From the NCBI GenBank assembly GCA_035281745.1, contig DATEDI010000014.1, forward strand, positions 1-64,000: a DNA stretch of 64,000 nt. Direction: 5' to 3'. The position numbers and the translations under genes are program-made. Positions 23,376 through 31,395 of this stretch are shown piece after piece (position 1 is the stretch's first letter; each line of letters starts with the position of its first letter). Under the pieces are notes generated by a model, which made no database searches, was not told the DNA's origin, and saw nothing but the letters and a program-made list of their open reading frames with translations. Source of the stretch: 66-474 sp035281745 (GTDB lineage: Bacteria; Pseudomonadota; Gammaproteobacteria; Xanthomonadales; Rhodanobacteraceae).

Positions 23376-25445
23376 TCAACTCAACGAGCGCATCTCGGAC
23401 GTGGGTTCGGCCAGGAAGTTGCCTTGCGCGAAGTTCACGCCGGCCGAGAACAGCGTCGGCATGCTGGCGGCTTCCTCGATCCATTCGACCATGGTGCGCT
23501 TGCCGGCGGCGTGCGCCTGCGAGCACAACTCGCGCACCTTCAATTCGTTTTCGGAACGATGGGCGAGGTCGACGGTGAGCGCGCGATCGAGTTTCAGGTA
23601 ATCGGCGTCGATGTGTTTCAGTGCCTGGAACGAATTGAGGCCCGAGCCAAATTGTTCCAGCCCGAAGCCGCCACCGCTCGTGCGCCAGCGGTCGACGAAT
23701 TCGCGCGCGGGTTTCAGGCAGGTCATGACCTTGGCCTCGGGCACCTCGAACACGAGTTGGGCGGCCTTCACGTTGGCCGCGGCGAGTTTCGCGTCGACCC
23801 AGTCTGCCAGACTTTCGTCGTGCAGCGTCAGCGTGGAAAGCTTGATGAACAAGGTGGCATTCGCCGAGCCTCTACTGCGCTTGCCGAGCGCCGTGATCGC
23901 GTGCTCGATCACCCAGCGGTCGATCGCCAGTAGCCGATCATTGCGTTCGGCGATGGGCAGGAAATGCGCGGGCAGCACTTCCTCGGTCGGTCCCCGGATC
24001 CGCAGCAGTACTTCGTAGAATTCGCCTTCCTCGCCCTGCAGGTTCACCACCGGCTGGAAATAGAGGACGAAACCGTCCTGCGCCAGCGCGGTATCGATCA
24101 TGTCCAGCCATTGCTGCTGACGCGCGGCCTCGGCCTTGTCCGCGGCGGCTGGATCGTGGATATCGATGCGGTTGCCGCCCTGGCCCGAAGCCGAGCGAAG
24201 TGCATCGTCGGCGAGCGACAGCAGCACCTGCGATTTCGCGTTCTTCTCGCCGAGCAGGCTGCCGCCGATGCTGATGGTGAGGCTGGTGGAACGACCGCCG
24301 GCTTCGATGATGGCGGTCTCGACGCTCGCGCGAAGCGACTCGGCGATCTGCAGCACTTCAGCCTGGGTACGGCCCGACAGCAGGATGCCGAATGAATGGT
24401 CGCCGATGCGGCCGGCGCGATCCGTGGCGTGCAGGCGCTGCTTGATGGTGCCGGCAAGCTGGCGCAGCACATCGTCGGCGCCGGTGATGCCGACGGTGTC
24501 GAGCACCGCGCGGTAGTTGTCGGGTTCCAGCAACAGCAGCGCTTGATCGGTGCTGCCGTCGAGCGCGCGCGCCACGGCTTCGTCCACGCCTTCGAGGAAA
24601 TGCGTACGGTTGGACAGGCCGGTCAGCGGGTCCTGCGTTTTCAGGCGGCGCAGCTCTTCTTCCGTCGCGGTGTTGGTGGCCGGTAGCCGGAACACGATCT
24701 GCTGGCAGGGCTCGCCTTCGTAGGTTGCGGGCGAGAATTCCATCACCGCTTCGAAGGTACTGCCATCCGCGCGCCGCGCAGTGAGGTCCAGTTTCGGCGG
24801 TGGCTTTTCGCCGCGCGCGAGTCGCTTCAGCAGATCCTTGAAATCGGCGGTGTGCTGGGGCGCGACCAGATCGAGGATGGTCAAGCCCTCGACATCTTCG
24901 AAGCTTTCGAAACCGAACATTTCGAGATACGCGTTGTTGGCGCGGACGTGCGTACCCTCGTGGATATACGCGATGGGATCGCGCGAGGAATCCAGCAGCG
25001 AGTCGCAGCGGCGTTCCGATTCACGCAGGCTCGCTTCCAGGCGGCGCACGTTGCGGCGGGTGTTCAGTGAATCCAGTTCGCGCCGCACCACGTTCTGCAG
25101 CTGGTCATGCCGATTGCGCAGCGCGATGCCGCGCACGTTGCCGTGCGACAGGATCGCGGCGATCACGTCATCGGTAAGCTTGTCGGCGAGCGCCAGCAGC
25201 GCGACATCCTTGCCGGTGCCGTCCAGCGCGCGGCCAATCGCGGCGAGGGAGATTTCCTTGCAGGCGGGATTGGCCAGTACCAGGTCCGGCGTGAACGATT
25301 CCAGCGAAGCTGCCAGTTCCTCTTCCGTCGCAATGCGTTGCGGGCGCAGCGCAATGCCGCTGTTGCGCAGCACGCTGATGATCTGCTCGGCGTCCTCGGC
25401 CTGATCTTCGGCGATGATCAGTTTGGTGATGGGTTCGGACAACAT
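23376..25445 (-). CDS. fimX: FimX-like degenerate REC-PAS-GGDEF-EAL protein
   Basis: A 689-residue protein. An N-terminal receiver-like domain (residues 1-125) has lost its phosphoacceptor: the strand reads DLVLANPA where Asp is expected. A PAS domain (about 155-270, LLDSSRDPIAYIHEG) follows, then a degenerate GGDEF (RIGDHSFGILL instead of GGDEF) and a degenerate EAL (YEVLLRIRG, EVL instead of EAL). This combination matches FimX of Pseudomonas and Xanthomonas, a c-di-GMP-binding effector that controls type IV pilus assembly through PilZ and PilB rather than making or degrading c-di-GMP. The ATG at 25445 (MLSEPITKLIIAED) begins the receiver domain. Confidence 0.88.
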   Translation of the reverse strand: MLSEPITKLIIAEDQAEDAEQIISVLRNSGIALRPQRIATEEELAASLESFTPDLVLANPACKEISLAAIGRALDGTGKDVALLALADKLTDDVIAAILSHGNVRGIALRNRHDQLQNVVRRELDSLNTRRNVRRLEASLRESERRCDSLLDSSRDPIAYIHEGTHVRANNAYLEMFGFESFEDVEGLTILDLVAPQHTADFKDLLKRLARGEKPPPKLDLTARRADGSTFEAVMEFSPATYEGEPCQQIVFRLPATNTATEEELRRLKTQDPLTGLSNRTHFLEGVDEAVARALDGSTDQALLLLEPDNYRAVLDTVGITGADDVLRQLAGTIKQRLHATDRAGRIGDHSFGILLSGRTQAEVLQIAESLRASVETAIIEAGGRSTSLTISIGGSLLGEKNAKSQVLLSLADDALRSASGQGGNRIDIHDPAAADKAEAARQQQWLDMIDTALAQDGFVLYFQPVVNLQGEEGEFYEVLLRIRGPTEEVLPAHFLPIAERNDRLLAIDRWVIEHAITALGKRSRGSANATLFIKLSTLTLHDESLADWVDAKLAAANVKAAQLVFEVPEAKVMTCLKPAREFVDRWRTSGGGFGLEQFGSGLNSFQALKHIDADYLKLDRALTVDLAHRSENELKVRELCSQAHAAGKRTMVEWIEEAASMPTLFSAGVNFAQGNFLAEPTSEMRSLS

Positions 25446-25623
25446 GGACGGCCTTCGGCTGATCTCTCTTCGGTCGGTTGCGTGCGGACGCGCGAGCGGC
25501 GACCGATGCTTGTGCGCCAGCGCTGGCTTGTGTCGATGCCAATCCCCGCCGGAACCCGTCTGGTTCCCTTCCGAGCCAAGCAGGCTTTGTACCCGATCGA
25601 CAGCGATTCCGCCAGCGGATGCG

Positions 25624-26634
25624 TCACAACGGCCGCTTGCCCGTTTCGCCCGGCACTTCGCGCACCAGTTTCGGCACAAGATACCCCGGAAGCCGTGCAC
25701 GCAACGTGCCCAGCAGTTCGCGCGCCCGCGAATCGTCGACTTCGAAATGCGCCGCGCCGCGCACGCGATCGAGCTGGTGCAGGTAATACGGCAGCACGCC
25801 GAACCCGAACAGGCGCTCGGAAAGCTCGACCAATGCATCGACATCGTCGTTGACACCGCGCAACAGTACCGACTGGTTGAGCAGGGTCGCGCCGGCTTCG
25901 CGCAATCGCACGCAGACCGCGCCAACGCTCGCGTCCAGCTCATTCGGATGGTTGGCATGCAGCACCACGACGCGCTGCAGGGGCAGCGCGGAGAGCCATG
26001 CGCACAAGGCATCGTCGATACGTTCGGGCAAAACAACCGGCAGGCGCGAGTGGATGCGCAGGCGGATCACGTGGGGCAGGTCGTGCAGCGCATTGGTGAG
26101 CTCTGTCAATTTTTGTGTCGAGAGCACCAGCGGGTCGCCGCCGGACAGGATCACCTCGCGGATCGAGGAGTCGTTCGCCAGGCAATCGATGGCTTCACGC
26201 CACGCATGGGCGGCGGCCAATTCCTCCGCATAGGGGAAATGCCGGCGGAAGCAATAACGGCAGTTGACCGCGCAGGAACCCGCCGCGATCAGCAGCGCGC
26301 GCCCTTCGTATTTGTGCAGCACGCCGTGCGCGGAGACCGCGCGGAGATCGCCCACCGCGTCGTCGCTGAAACCGGGCGCCTCGTCTTGCTCGGCCAGTTG
26401 TGGCAGCACCTGCAGCAGCAGGGGATCGTGCGGGTCGCCCTGGCGCATGCGGGTGATGAAGTTGCGCGGCACCTTCAATGCAAAGCCGGCATCGCCGGCC
26501 AGCAACTTGTCGGCGAGCTGCGACAGGCCGACCAGCGCCAGCAGTTCGTGCGGGTCGGTGACCGCGTCGCGCAGCGATTGGCGCCAGTCGGGCACGGCCT
26601 TCGGCTGCGTGAGCGGGTCGATTGCGGTTATCAT
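25624..26634 (-). CDS. epmB: EF-P (R)-beta-lysine modification aminomutase EpmB
   Basis: A 336-residue radical-SAM enzyme of the lysine 2,3-aminomutase family. The cluster motif CAVNCRYCFRRHFPY puts the three ligating cysteines at 121, 125 and 128. EVILSGGDPLVLSTQKL is the aminomutase signature, followed by HANHPNELD and NQSVLLRGVNDD. EpmB turns lysine into beta-lysine, which EpmA attaches to EF-P. It is transcribed away from efp, which starts 112 bases to the right, a common pairing. It lacks the long C-terminal zinc region of clostridial KamA, as expected for EpmB. EpmA is not in the window. Confidence 0.96.
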   Translation of the reverse strand: MITAIDPLTQPKAVPDWRQSLRDAVTDPHELLALVGLSQLADKLLAGDAGFALKVPRNFITRMRQGDPHDPLLLQVLPQLAEQDEAPGFSDDAVGDLRAVSAHGVLHKYEGRALLIAAGSCAVNCRYCFRRHFPYAEELAAAHAWREAIDCLANDSSIREVILSGGDPLVLSTQKLTELTNALHDLPHVIRLRIHSRLPVVLPERIDDALCAWLSALPLQRVVVLHANHPNELDASVGAVCVRLREAGATLLNQSVLLRGVNDDVDALVELSERLFGFGVLPYYLHQLDRVRGAAHFEVDDSRARELLGTLRARLPGYLVPKLVREVPGETGKRPL

Positions 26635-26746
26635 GGCGGGCTTGTGCCCCGACCTTCACGGGCTCGGTAAACCCCTCATTCTAGGTCAGTCGTCCGGTCA
26701 GGGCCATTGCGGCACGGGCGGCGCCACGCATCCACGGAGCATGCAA

Positions 26747-27313
26747 ATGGCCAGCTATGGTCTGAACGACGTCAAGAACGGTTTGAAGATCATCGTCGAC
26801 GGCGACCCCTACGTGATCGTCGGCGCGGATTTCATCAAGCCCGGCAAGGGCCAGGCGTTCACGCGCATCAAGATCCGCAACCTCAAGAACGGCCGCACCA
26901 CGGAAAAAACCATGAAGGCGACCGACTCGGTGGAGGGCGCCGACGTGGTCGACACCGACATGCAGTACCTCTACAACGATGGCGAGTTCTGGCACTTCAT
27001 GGACCCTGCGAGCTACGAGCAGCACACCGCCGACAAGAACGCAGTGGGAGATGCTGCGCAGTGGCTGAAGGGCGAGGAGGAATGCATCGTCACCTTCTGG
27101 AACGGCATCCCGCTGTCGGTCACACCGCCCAACTTCGTGGAACTGAAGATCGTCGAGACCGATCCCGGCCTGCGCGGCGATACCTCCGGTGGCGGCGGCA
27201 AGCCGGCCAAGCTCGAGACCGGCGCGACCGTGCGCGTGCCGCTGTTCGTGAACCAGGAAGAAGTGATCCGCGTCGATACCCGCACCGGCGAGTATGTCAG
27301 TCGCGTAAAGTGA
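26747..27313 (+). CDS. efp: Translation elongation factor P
   Basis: A 188-residue protein, the standard length, that rescues ribosomes stalled at polyproline. The modified loop reads FIKPGKGQAF, and with the ATG at 26747 the target lysine is exactly Lys34, as in E. coli. That supports this start over the ATG at 26741; the GGAG site also spaces better. Three beta-barrel domains end in GEYVSRVK. The divergent epmB neighbour shows that Lys34 is probably beta-lysylated, not rhamnosylated (which uses Arg32). Confidence 0.98.
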   Translation: MASYGLNDVKNGLKIIVDGDPYVIVGADFIKPGKGQAFTRIKIRNLKNGRTTEKTMKATDSVEGADVVDTDMQYLYNDGEFWHFMDPASYEQHTADKNAVGDAAQWLKGEEECIVTFWNGIPLSVTPPNFVELKIVETDPGLRGDTSGGGGKPAKLETGATVRVPLFVNQEEVIRVDTRTGEYVSRVK

Positions 27314-27316
27314 TTG

Positions 27317-27455
27317 ATTCGCAGCAAATCTGCGCAGCGGATTGCGTTGCGAATCAATCACCCCGATGCAGGCCGGGGTCCATGTTCAGATGTTCGCAGC
27401 AAATCCGCGCAGCGGTGCGTTGCGAATCAATCACCCCGGCGCAGGCCGGGGCCAT
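27317..27455. repeat. Tandem duplication of a 65-70-base palindromic unit
   Basis: Two adjacent copies begin TTCGCAGCAAATCTGCGCAGC (27317) and TTCGCAGCAAATCCGCGCAGC (about 27391). Each continues through GCGTTGCGAATCAATCACCCC to GCAGGCCGGGGCCAT or close variants. Inside each unit TTCGCA...TGCGAA is an inverted pair. Confidence 0.8.
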
Positions 27456-27503
27456 CCACAATCCACGAATGGATTCCGGCATGTGCGCCGGAATGACGAG
27501 TAA
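27444..27503. repeat. Partial family C repeat (copy 3)
   Basis: AATCCACGAATGGATTCCGGCATGTGCGCCGGAATGACG carries the right-hand end (CCGGAATGAC) of the family C element, fused to the tandem units just upstream. Confidence 0.6.
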
Positions 27504-27514
27504 AGCAGATCGTC

Positions 27515-28858
27515 ATGACCGAGGATGCAGCCGAACGCTTTCGTTCCATCGACACCCTCATCACTGCGCGCTGGGTCGTGCCGGTCGAACCCGATCGCGT
27601 GGTGTTGGAGAACCATGCGGTCGCGATTGATGAAGGCGCGATCGTCGAAGTGCTGCCCGTCGCCCAGGCTTCCGCGAAATACGCGTCGCGCGAGCGCGTC
27701 GACTTACCCGAACACGCACTAATTCCGGGCCTCGTCAACGCTCACACCCACAATCCGATGACCCTGCTGCGCGGGCTGGCCGACGACCTGCCGCTGATGA
27801 CCTGGCTGCGGGAATACATCTGGCCGGTGGAAGCGAAGGTCATCGGGCCGGAATTCGTGCGCGATGGCGTGGAACTCGCGATCGCGGAGATGCTGCGCGG
27901 TGGTACCACCTGCTGCAGCGAAAACTATTTTTTTCCGGATGCGCAGGCGCAGACGTACAAGGCACACGGATTCCGCGCGATGGTGGCATTGCCGATCATC
28001 GAGTTTCCGAGTGCGTGGGCGCAGACACGCGATGAATATTTCGAGCGCGCGCTGGCGGTGCACGACCAGTACCGCAGCGATTCTCTGGTTGGCACCACCT
28101 TCGGGCCGCATGCGCCATACACCGTGGCCGACGAATCGTTCGCGCGCATCCGCACGCTGTCCGACCAGCTCGACATTCCCGTGCACCTGCACCTGATGGA
28201 AACGGCGCAGGAGGTGGAGGATGGCAAGCGCGAGCACGGCGGTCTGCGACCGATGCAGCGGCTGCAGAAACTCGGGCTGGTGAACGATCGCCTGATCGCG
28301 GTGCACATGACCCAGGTGAGCGACCCGGAAATCGCGCTGTGCGCGGAATCCGGCGTGTCGGTGGTGCACTGCCCGGAATCGAATCTGAAACTCGCCTCGG
28401 GGTTTTGTCCCGCGGAAAAACTGCGCCGCGTCGGCGTGAACCTTGCACTCGGCACCGACGGCTGCGCGTCCAACAACGATCTCGACATGTTCGGCGAACT
28501 GCGCACCGCCGCCCTGCTGGCGAAGGGCGTGGCGGGCGACGCGGCGGCGTTCGACGATGCATTCGCGCTGCGCGCCGCGACGTTGAATGGCGCCAAGGCG
28601 TTGCAGCTCGATGCAAGGGTCGGATCCATCGAGATCGGCAAGCGCGCAGATCTCGTCGCGGTGAAGATGGACGAGGTCGAAACGCAACCGCTCTACAATG
28701 TGGTTTCGCACCTCGCGTACGCCGTCTCGCGCCGGCAGGTCAGCGATGTCTGGATCGATGGCGTGCGCAAACTCGATGGTGGCGCACTGGTCGACTTCGA
28801 CCTTGCCGGCGTGCTGGAAAAAGCCGGCCGCTGGCGCGAGCGGATCGCGGCCCTTTGA
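27515..28858 (+). CDS. mtaD: 5'-methylthioadenosine/S-adenosylhomocysteine deaminase-like amidohydrolase (TRZ/ATZ family)
   Basis: A 447-residue metal-dependent hydrolase of the cytosine-deaminase-like amidohydrolase superfamily. Metal ligands are visible in LVNAHTHNPMTLLRG, VHLHLMETAQE, IAVHMTQ and LGTDGCASNNDLDMF. The family deaminates methylthioadenosine, SAH or related adenosines; a role in purine or SAM-cycle salvage fits the SAM-dependent UbiG encoded downstream, but substrate specificity is not provable from sequence. It heads a run of six closely packed genes. Confidence 0.9.
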   Translation: MTEDAAERFRSIDTLITARWVVPVEPDRVVLENHAVAIDEGAIVEVLPVAQASAKYASRERVDLPEHALIPGLVNAHTHNPMTLLRGLADDLPLMTWLREYIWPVEAKVIGPEFVRDGVELAIAEMLRGGTTCCSENYFFPDAQAQTYKAHGFRAMVALPIIEFPSAWAQTRDEYFERALAVHDQYRSDSLVGTTFGPHAPYTVADESFARIRTLSDQLDIPVHLHLMETAQEVEDGKREHGGLRPMQRLQKLGLVNDRLIAVHMTQVSDPEIALCAESGVSVVHCPESNLKLASGFCPAEKLRRVGVNLALGTDGCASNNDLDMFGELRTAALLAKGVAGDAAAFDDAFALRAATLNGAKALQLDARVGSIEIGKRADLVAVKMDEVETQPLYNVVSHLAYAVSRRQVSDVWIDGVRKLDGGALVDFDLAGVLEKAGRWRERIAAL

Positions 28859-28872
28859 CGCCGGAGTTCCCG

Positions 28873-29145
28873 ATGAAGCAGTACCTGGTTCTTGCGATGC
28901 GTACCCCGAATTTCGATGCCGGCCTCATCGCCGTGCACCGCGCGCACCTCGATGCCCTGAAGGATCGCGGGATTCTGGAAGCGTCCGGCCCATTCATCGA
29001 CAAGTCTGGCGGCGCCTACTTGATCAGTGCCGAATCGCTGGAGGATGCGCACGCCATCGCGTTCGCCGATCCGCTCCACGTGACGGGCTCGTCGGACATC
29101 ACGGTGCGCGAATGGGACGTCACGCGCGCGGCGGTGGAAGCGTGA
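28873..29145 (+). CDS. YciI-like protein
   Basis: A 90-residue protein of the YciI/YCII family (ferredoxin-like dimer). It begins MKQYLVLAMRTPNFDAGLI and contains the conserved HRAHLDALKDRGILEASGPF with its His, and later SLEDAHAIAFADPLHVTG with the Asp-Pro pair of the putative active site. The biochemical function is unknown in most members. The ATG is 14 bases after mtaD, and its stop overlaps the GTG start of ubiG (GTGA). Confidence 0.9.
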   Translation: MKQYLVLAMRTPNFDAGLIAVHRAHLDALKDRGILEASGPFIDKSGGAYLISAESLEDAHAIAFADPLHVTGSSDITVREWDVTRAAVEA

Positions 29146-29888
29146 ACGCCAGCGCCCCCAACGTCGATCCGGAAGAACTGGCTCGGTTCGGCAAACTCGC
29201 GCATCGATGGTGGGATCCCGACGGCGAGTCGCGTCCGTTGCACGATCTGAATCCCGTGCGGCTCGGCTTCGTGGCCGAGCGGGTTTCGTTGCCCGGGGCG
29301 AAGGTGGCGGACATCGGTTGCGGCGGCGGTCTGCTCAGCGAGGCACTGGCGAAAGCCGGCGCGAACGTCACCGCAATCGACCTCGCGCCGGAAGTCATCG
29401 AAGTCGCGAAGCTTCACCTGCACGAAACCAATGCCGGGTTGTCGTCGCCGCTCGTGATCGATTACCGGCTGTCATCCTCGCGCGAACTCGCAACCGCAGA
29501 GTCCGCCGCATTCGACGCGGTGTGCTGCATGGAATTGATCGAGCATGTGCCCGATCCCGCGGCGCTGGTTTGCGATCTGGCGGTGTTGGTGAAACCCGGC
29601 GGCAAAGTATTCCTGTCGACGCTCAATCGCACGCCGGTGAGCTTCGTCACCGCCATCATCGGCGCCGAATACGTGGCGCGTCTGCTGCCGCGCGGCACGC
29701 ATGATTACCGGCAATTCCTGAGACCGTCGGAACTCGCCACCCTGTTGCGTCGGGCCGGGCTGAAGTTCGATGAAATCTCTGGAATTGCCTATAACCCATT
29801 GAATAGAAAGGCGTGGCTGACGCGCCACACGGCGGTCAATTACCTGGTCTGCGCCAGCAGCGTGCCGGATCAGCACCGCGCCGCATGA
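29142..29888 (+). CDS. ubiG: Ubiquinone biosynthesis O-methyltransferase UbiG
   Basis: A 248-residue class I SAM methyltransferase performing both O-methylations in ubiquinone synthesis. Motif I is VADIGCGGGLLSEALAKAGANVTAIDLA. Upstream is the family signature FGKLAHRWWDPDGESRPLHDLNPVRL, and downstream are CMELIEHVPDP and the membrane-association-like region FVTAIIGAEYVARLLPRGTHDY. The GTG at 29142 overlaps the yciI stop; alternatives further upstream would run into that gene. The stop overlaps the next ATG (ATGA). Confidence 0.97.
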   Translation: MNASAPNVDPEELARFGKLAHRWWDPDGESRPLHDLNPVRLGFVAERVSLPGAKVADIGCGGGLLSEALAKAGANVTAIDLAPEVIEVAKLHLHETNAGLSSPLVIDYRLSSSRELATAESAAFDAVCCMELIEHVPDPAALVCDLAVLVKPGGKVFLSTLNRTPVSFVTAIIGAEYVARLLPRGTHDYRQFLRPSELATLLRRAGLKFDEISGIAYNPLNRKAWLTRHTAVNYLVCASSVPDQHRAA

Positions 29889-30550
29889 AGCCGGTGCCGC
29901 AACCGCTCGCCGGGGTGTTTTTCGACCTTGACGGCACGTTGGTCGATTCGGCGCGGGACATGCACGACGCGCTCACTGCGTTGTGTCGCGAACTCGGCAT
30001 CGAGGTACCGTACTACGAAATGGTGCGCGAAACCGTGTCGCGTGGGGCGCGCGCCGTGCTGCGCTGCGCGGTCGGCAACGATGAAGCGCGAATCGACGCG
30101 GTGGTGCCACGGTTCATGGAACTCTACGTCGCTACCGGCATGGTGAACACCCACGCCTTCGATGGCATGAATACCGTGCTGGATCACCTTGAAGCGCGCG
30201 GCGTGCGTTGGGGCGTGGTCAGCAACAAGGCCGGCTCGCTGGTCGCGCTGGCGATGACCAAGCTCGGCTACGACGGGCGAGCCGCCGCGGTGGTCGGCGG
30301 CGACACGCTGGCGAAACGCAAACCCGACCCGGGTCCTGTCCTGCACGCTTGCGCGTTGGCGGGCGTGGAGCCCGGGCAGTGCGTGTACGTGGGTGACGAT
30401 CCGCGCGATGTCATGGCAGGACGCGCGGCCGGACTGTACACGGTGGCCGCTGGCTGGGGCTATCTGGACGGCGTCGACCCGCAGGCGTGGGAGCCGGACG
30501 CGGTCAGCGCCGATCCGCATCAGCTCGGCGCATTGCTGGGCTTGGCGTGA
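29885..30550 (+). CDS. mupP: HAD-family phosphatase (MupP/Gph-like)
   Basis: A 221-residue HAD hydrolase. Motif I is FFDLDGTLVDS, motif II WGVVSNKAG, motif III KRKPDPGP and motif IV YVGDDPRDVMAGRAAG; a small helical cap lies between I and II. It could be phosphoglycolate phosphatase (Gph), but in Pseudomonas the HAD gene directly after ubiG is MupP, the N-acetylmuramic acid 6-phosphate phosphatase of peptidoglycan recycling, and the position is the same here. Function by synteny, so the symbol is tentative. Confidence 0.85.
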   Translation: MKPVPQPLAGVFFDLDGTLVDSARDMHDALTALCRELGIEVPYYEMVRETVSRGARAVLRCAVGNDEARIDAVVPRFMELYVATGMVNTHAFDGMNTVLDHLEARGVRWGVVSNKAGSLVALAMTKLGYDGRAAAVVGGDTLAKRKPDPGPVLHACALAGVEPGQCVYVGDDPRDVMAGRAAGLYTVAAGWGYLDGVDPQAWEPDAVSADPHQLGALLGLA

Positions 30551-31395
30551 GCGAAAACGCATTCGACGATTACGTGATGCAGTGGCGGGATGCGAGCCCG
30601 CAGCGCGCACTCGCCTGGTTGTTCCTGCGCCACGACGAGCGCAACTGTTTCGGGGCACTGGCGGCGCTGGTGCACGAATGGCGCAAGGCCATGCGCGAGG
30701 TTCGCGAATCGCAAGTGGCGGCGGTCAAGCTCGGCTGGTGGCGCGAGGAAATGCAGCGCGCCACCCAAGGCCAGGCGCGGCACCCGCTGACGCAGGCGTT
30801 GTTCGCCGATGTACGGGCGCGTTCGATTCCGTTGCAGTATTGGGCCTCCCCGGTGGACGCGGCGGTCGGCCTGCTGGCGTTGCCGTCGCCCGCGAATGTC
30901 AAGACGCAATGCGAAGCGACGGCGCCGTTCGCGAACGCCGTTGCGGCGCTGGAGACGCGCGTCTGGTTCGGCGAAGGTGCCGATTCGCTGCGGATGTCAC
31001 GTGTCGTTTTGTTGGCCGGTCTCGTGTCGACTGCACGTGCGCTGGTCGCCGAGGTCGAACATGGACGCTCGCCCGTTCCGATGAATTTGCTGGCCCGACA
31101 CGGCCTTACCGTCGAAGCGTTGGGCAGCGACAGCCCCGCGCGCCGCGCGACGTTGCGCGATTATCTTGGCGAACTCGAACGCGCAGCATCCGACGCCGCT
31201 AGAATGCAGGGTCCGCTGACGTTGTTCCGCGCCGTCGACTTGCAGCGCGACCGGCAGGCACTCGGGCGCGCGCTGCACGCCGATGACCCGCTCGCAACGT
31301 TGCAGGCACCCGCGCACGGGCTGGGCGACGTGTTGAAAACCTGGCACGCGGCCCGCACGTGGCGAGGCATGGTCCGCAACGAGTCCCACCCATGA
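30547..31395 (+). CDS. Degenerate squalene/phytoene-synthase-fold protein (NDUFAF6-like)
   Basis: A 282-residue all-helical protein with the trans-isoprenyl synthase fold. The segment REVRESQVAAVKLGWWREEMQ is the recognisable core and recalls NDUFAF6, a mitochondrial complex I assembly factor. Both Asp-rich motifs of true squalene or phytoene synthases are missing: where DxxxD should occur the sequence reads RHDERNCF, and where the second DxxED is expected it reads ALVAEVEHGRSPVPMNLLARHGL. It therefore probably does not condense prenyl diphosphates. The GTG at 30547 overlaps the previous stop (GTGA), and its own stop overlaps the folE2 ATG. Confidence 0.8.
   Translation: MSENAFDDYVMQWRDASPQRALAWLFLRHDERNCFGALAALVHEWRKAMREVRESQVAAVKLGWWREEMQRATQGQARHPLTQALFADVRARSIPLQYWASPVDAAVGLLALPSPANVKTQCEATAPFANAVAALETRVWFGEGADSLRMSRVVLLAGLVSTARALVAEVEHGRSPVPMNLLARHGLTVEALGSDSPARRATLRDYLGELERAASDAARMQGPLTLFRAVDLQRDRQALGRALHADDPLATLQAPAHGLGDVLKTWHAARTWRGMVRNESHP

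Noticed and set aside
27317..27455. CRISPR-like array
   Set aside because: Only two adjacent units with no unique spacers between short repeats, and no cas genes anywhere in the window.
30547..31395. Functional phytoene or squalene synthase
   Set aside because: Both Asp-rich catalytic motifs are absent, and no other carotenoid or hopanoid gene is nearby.
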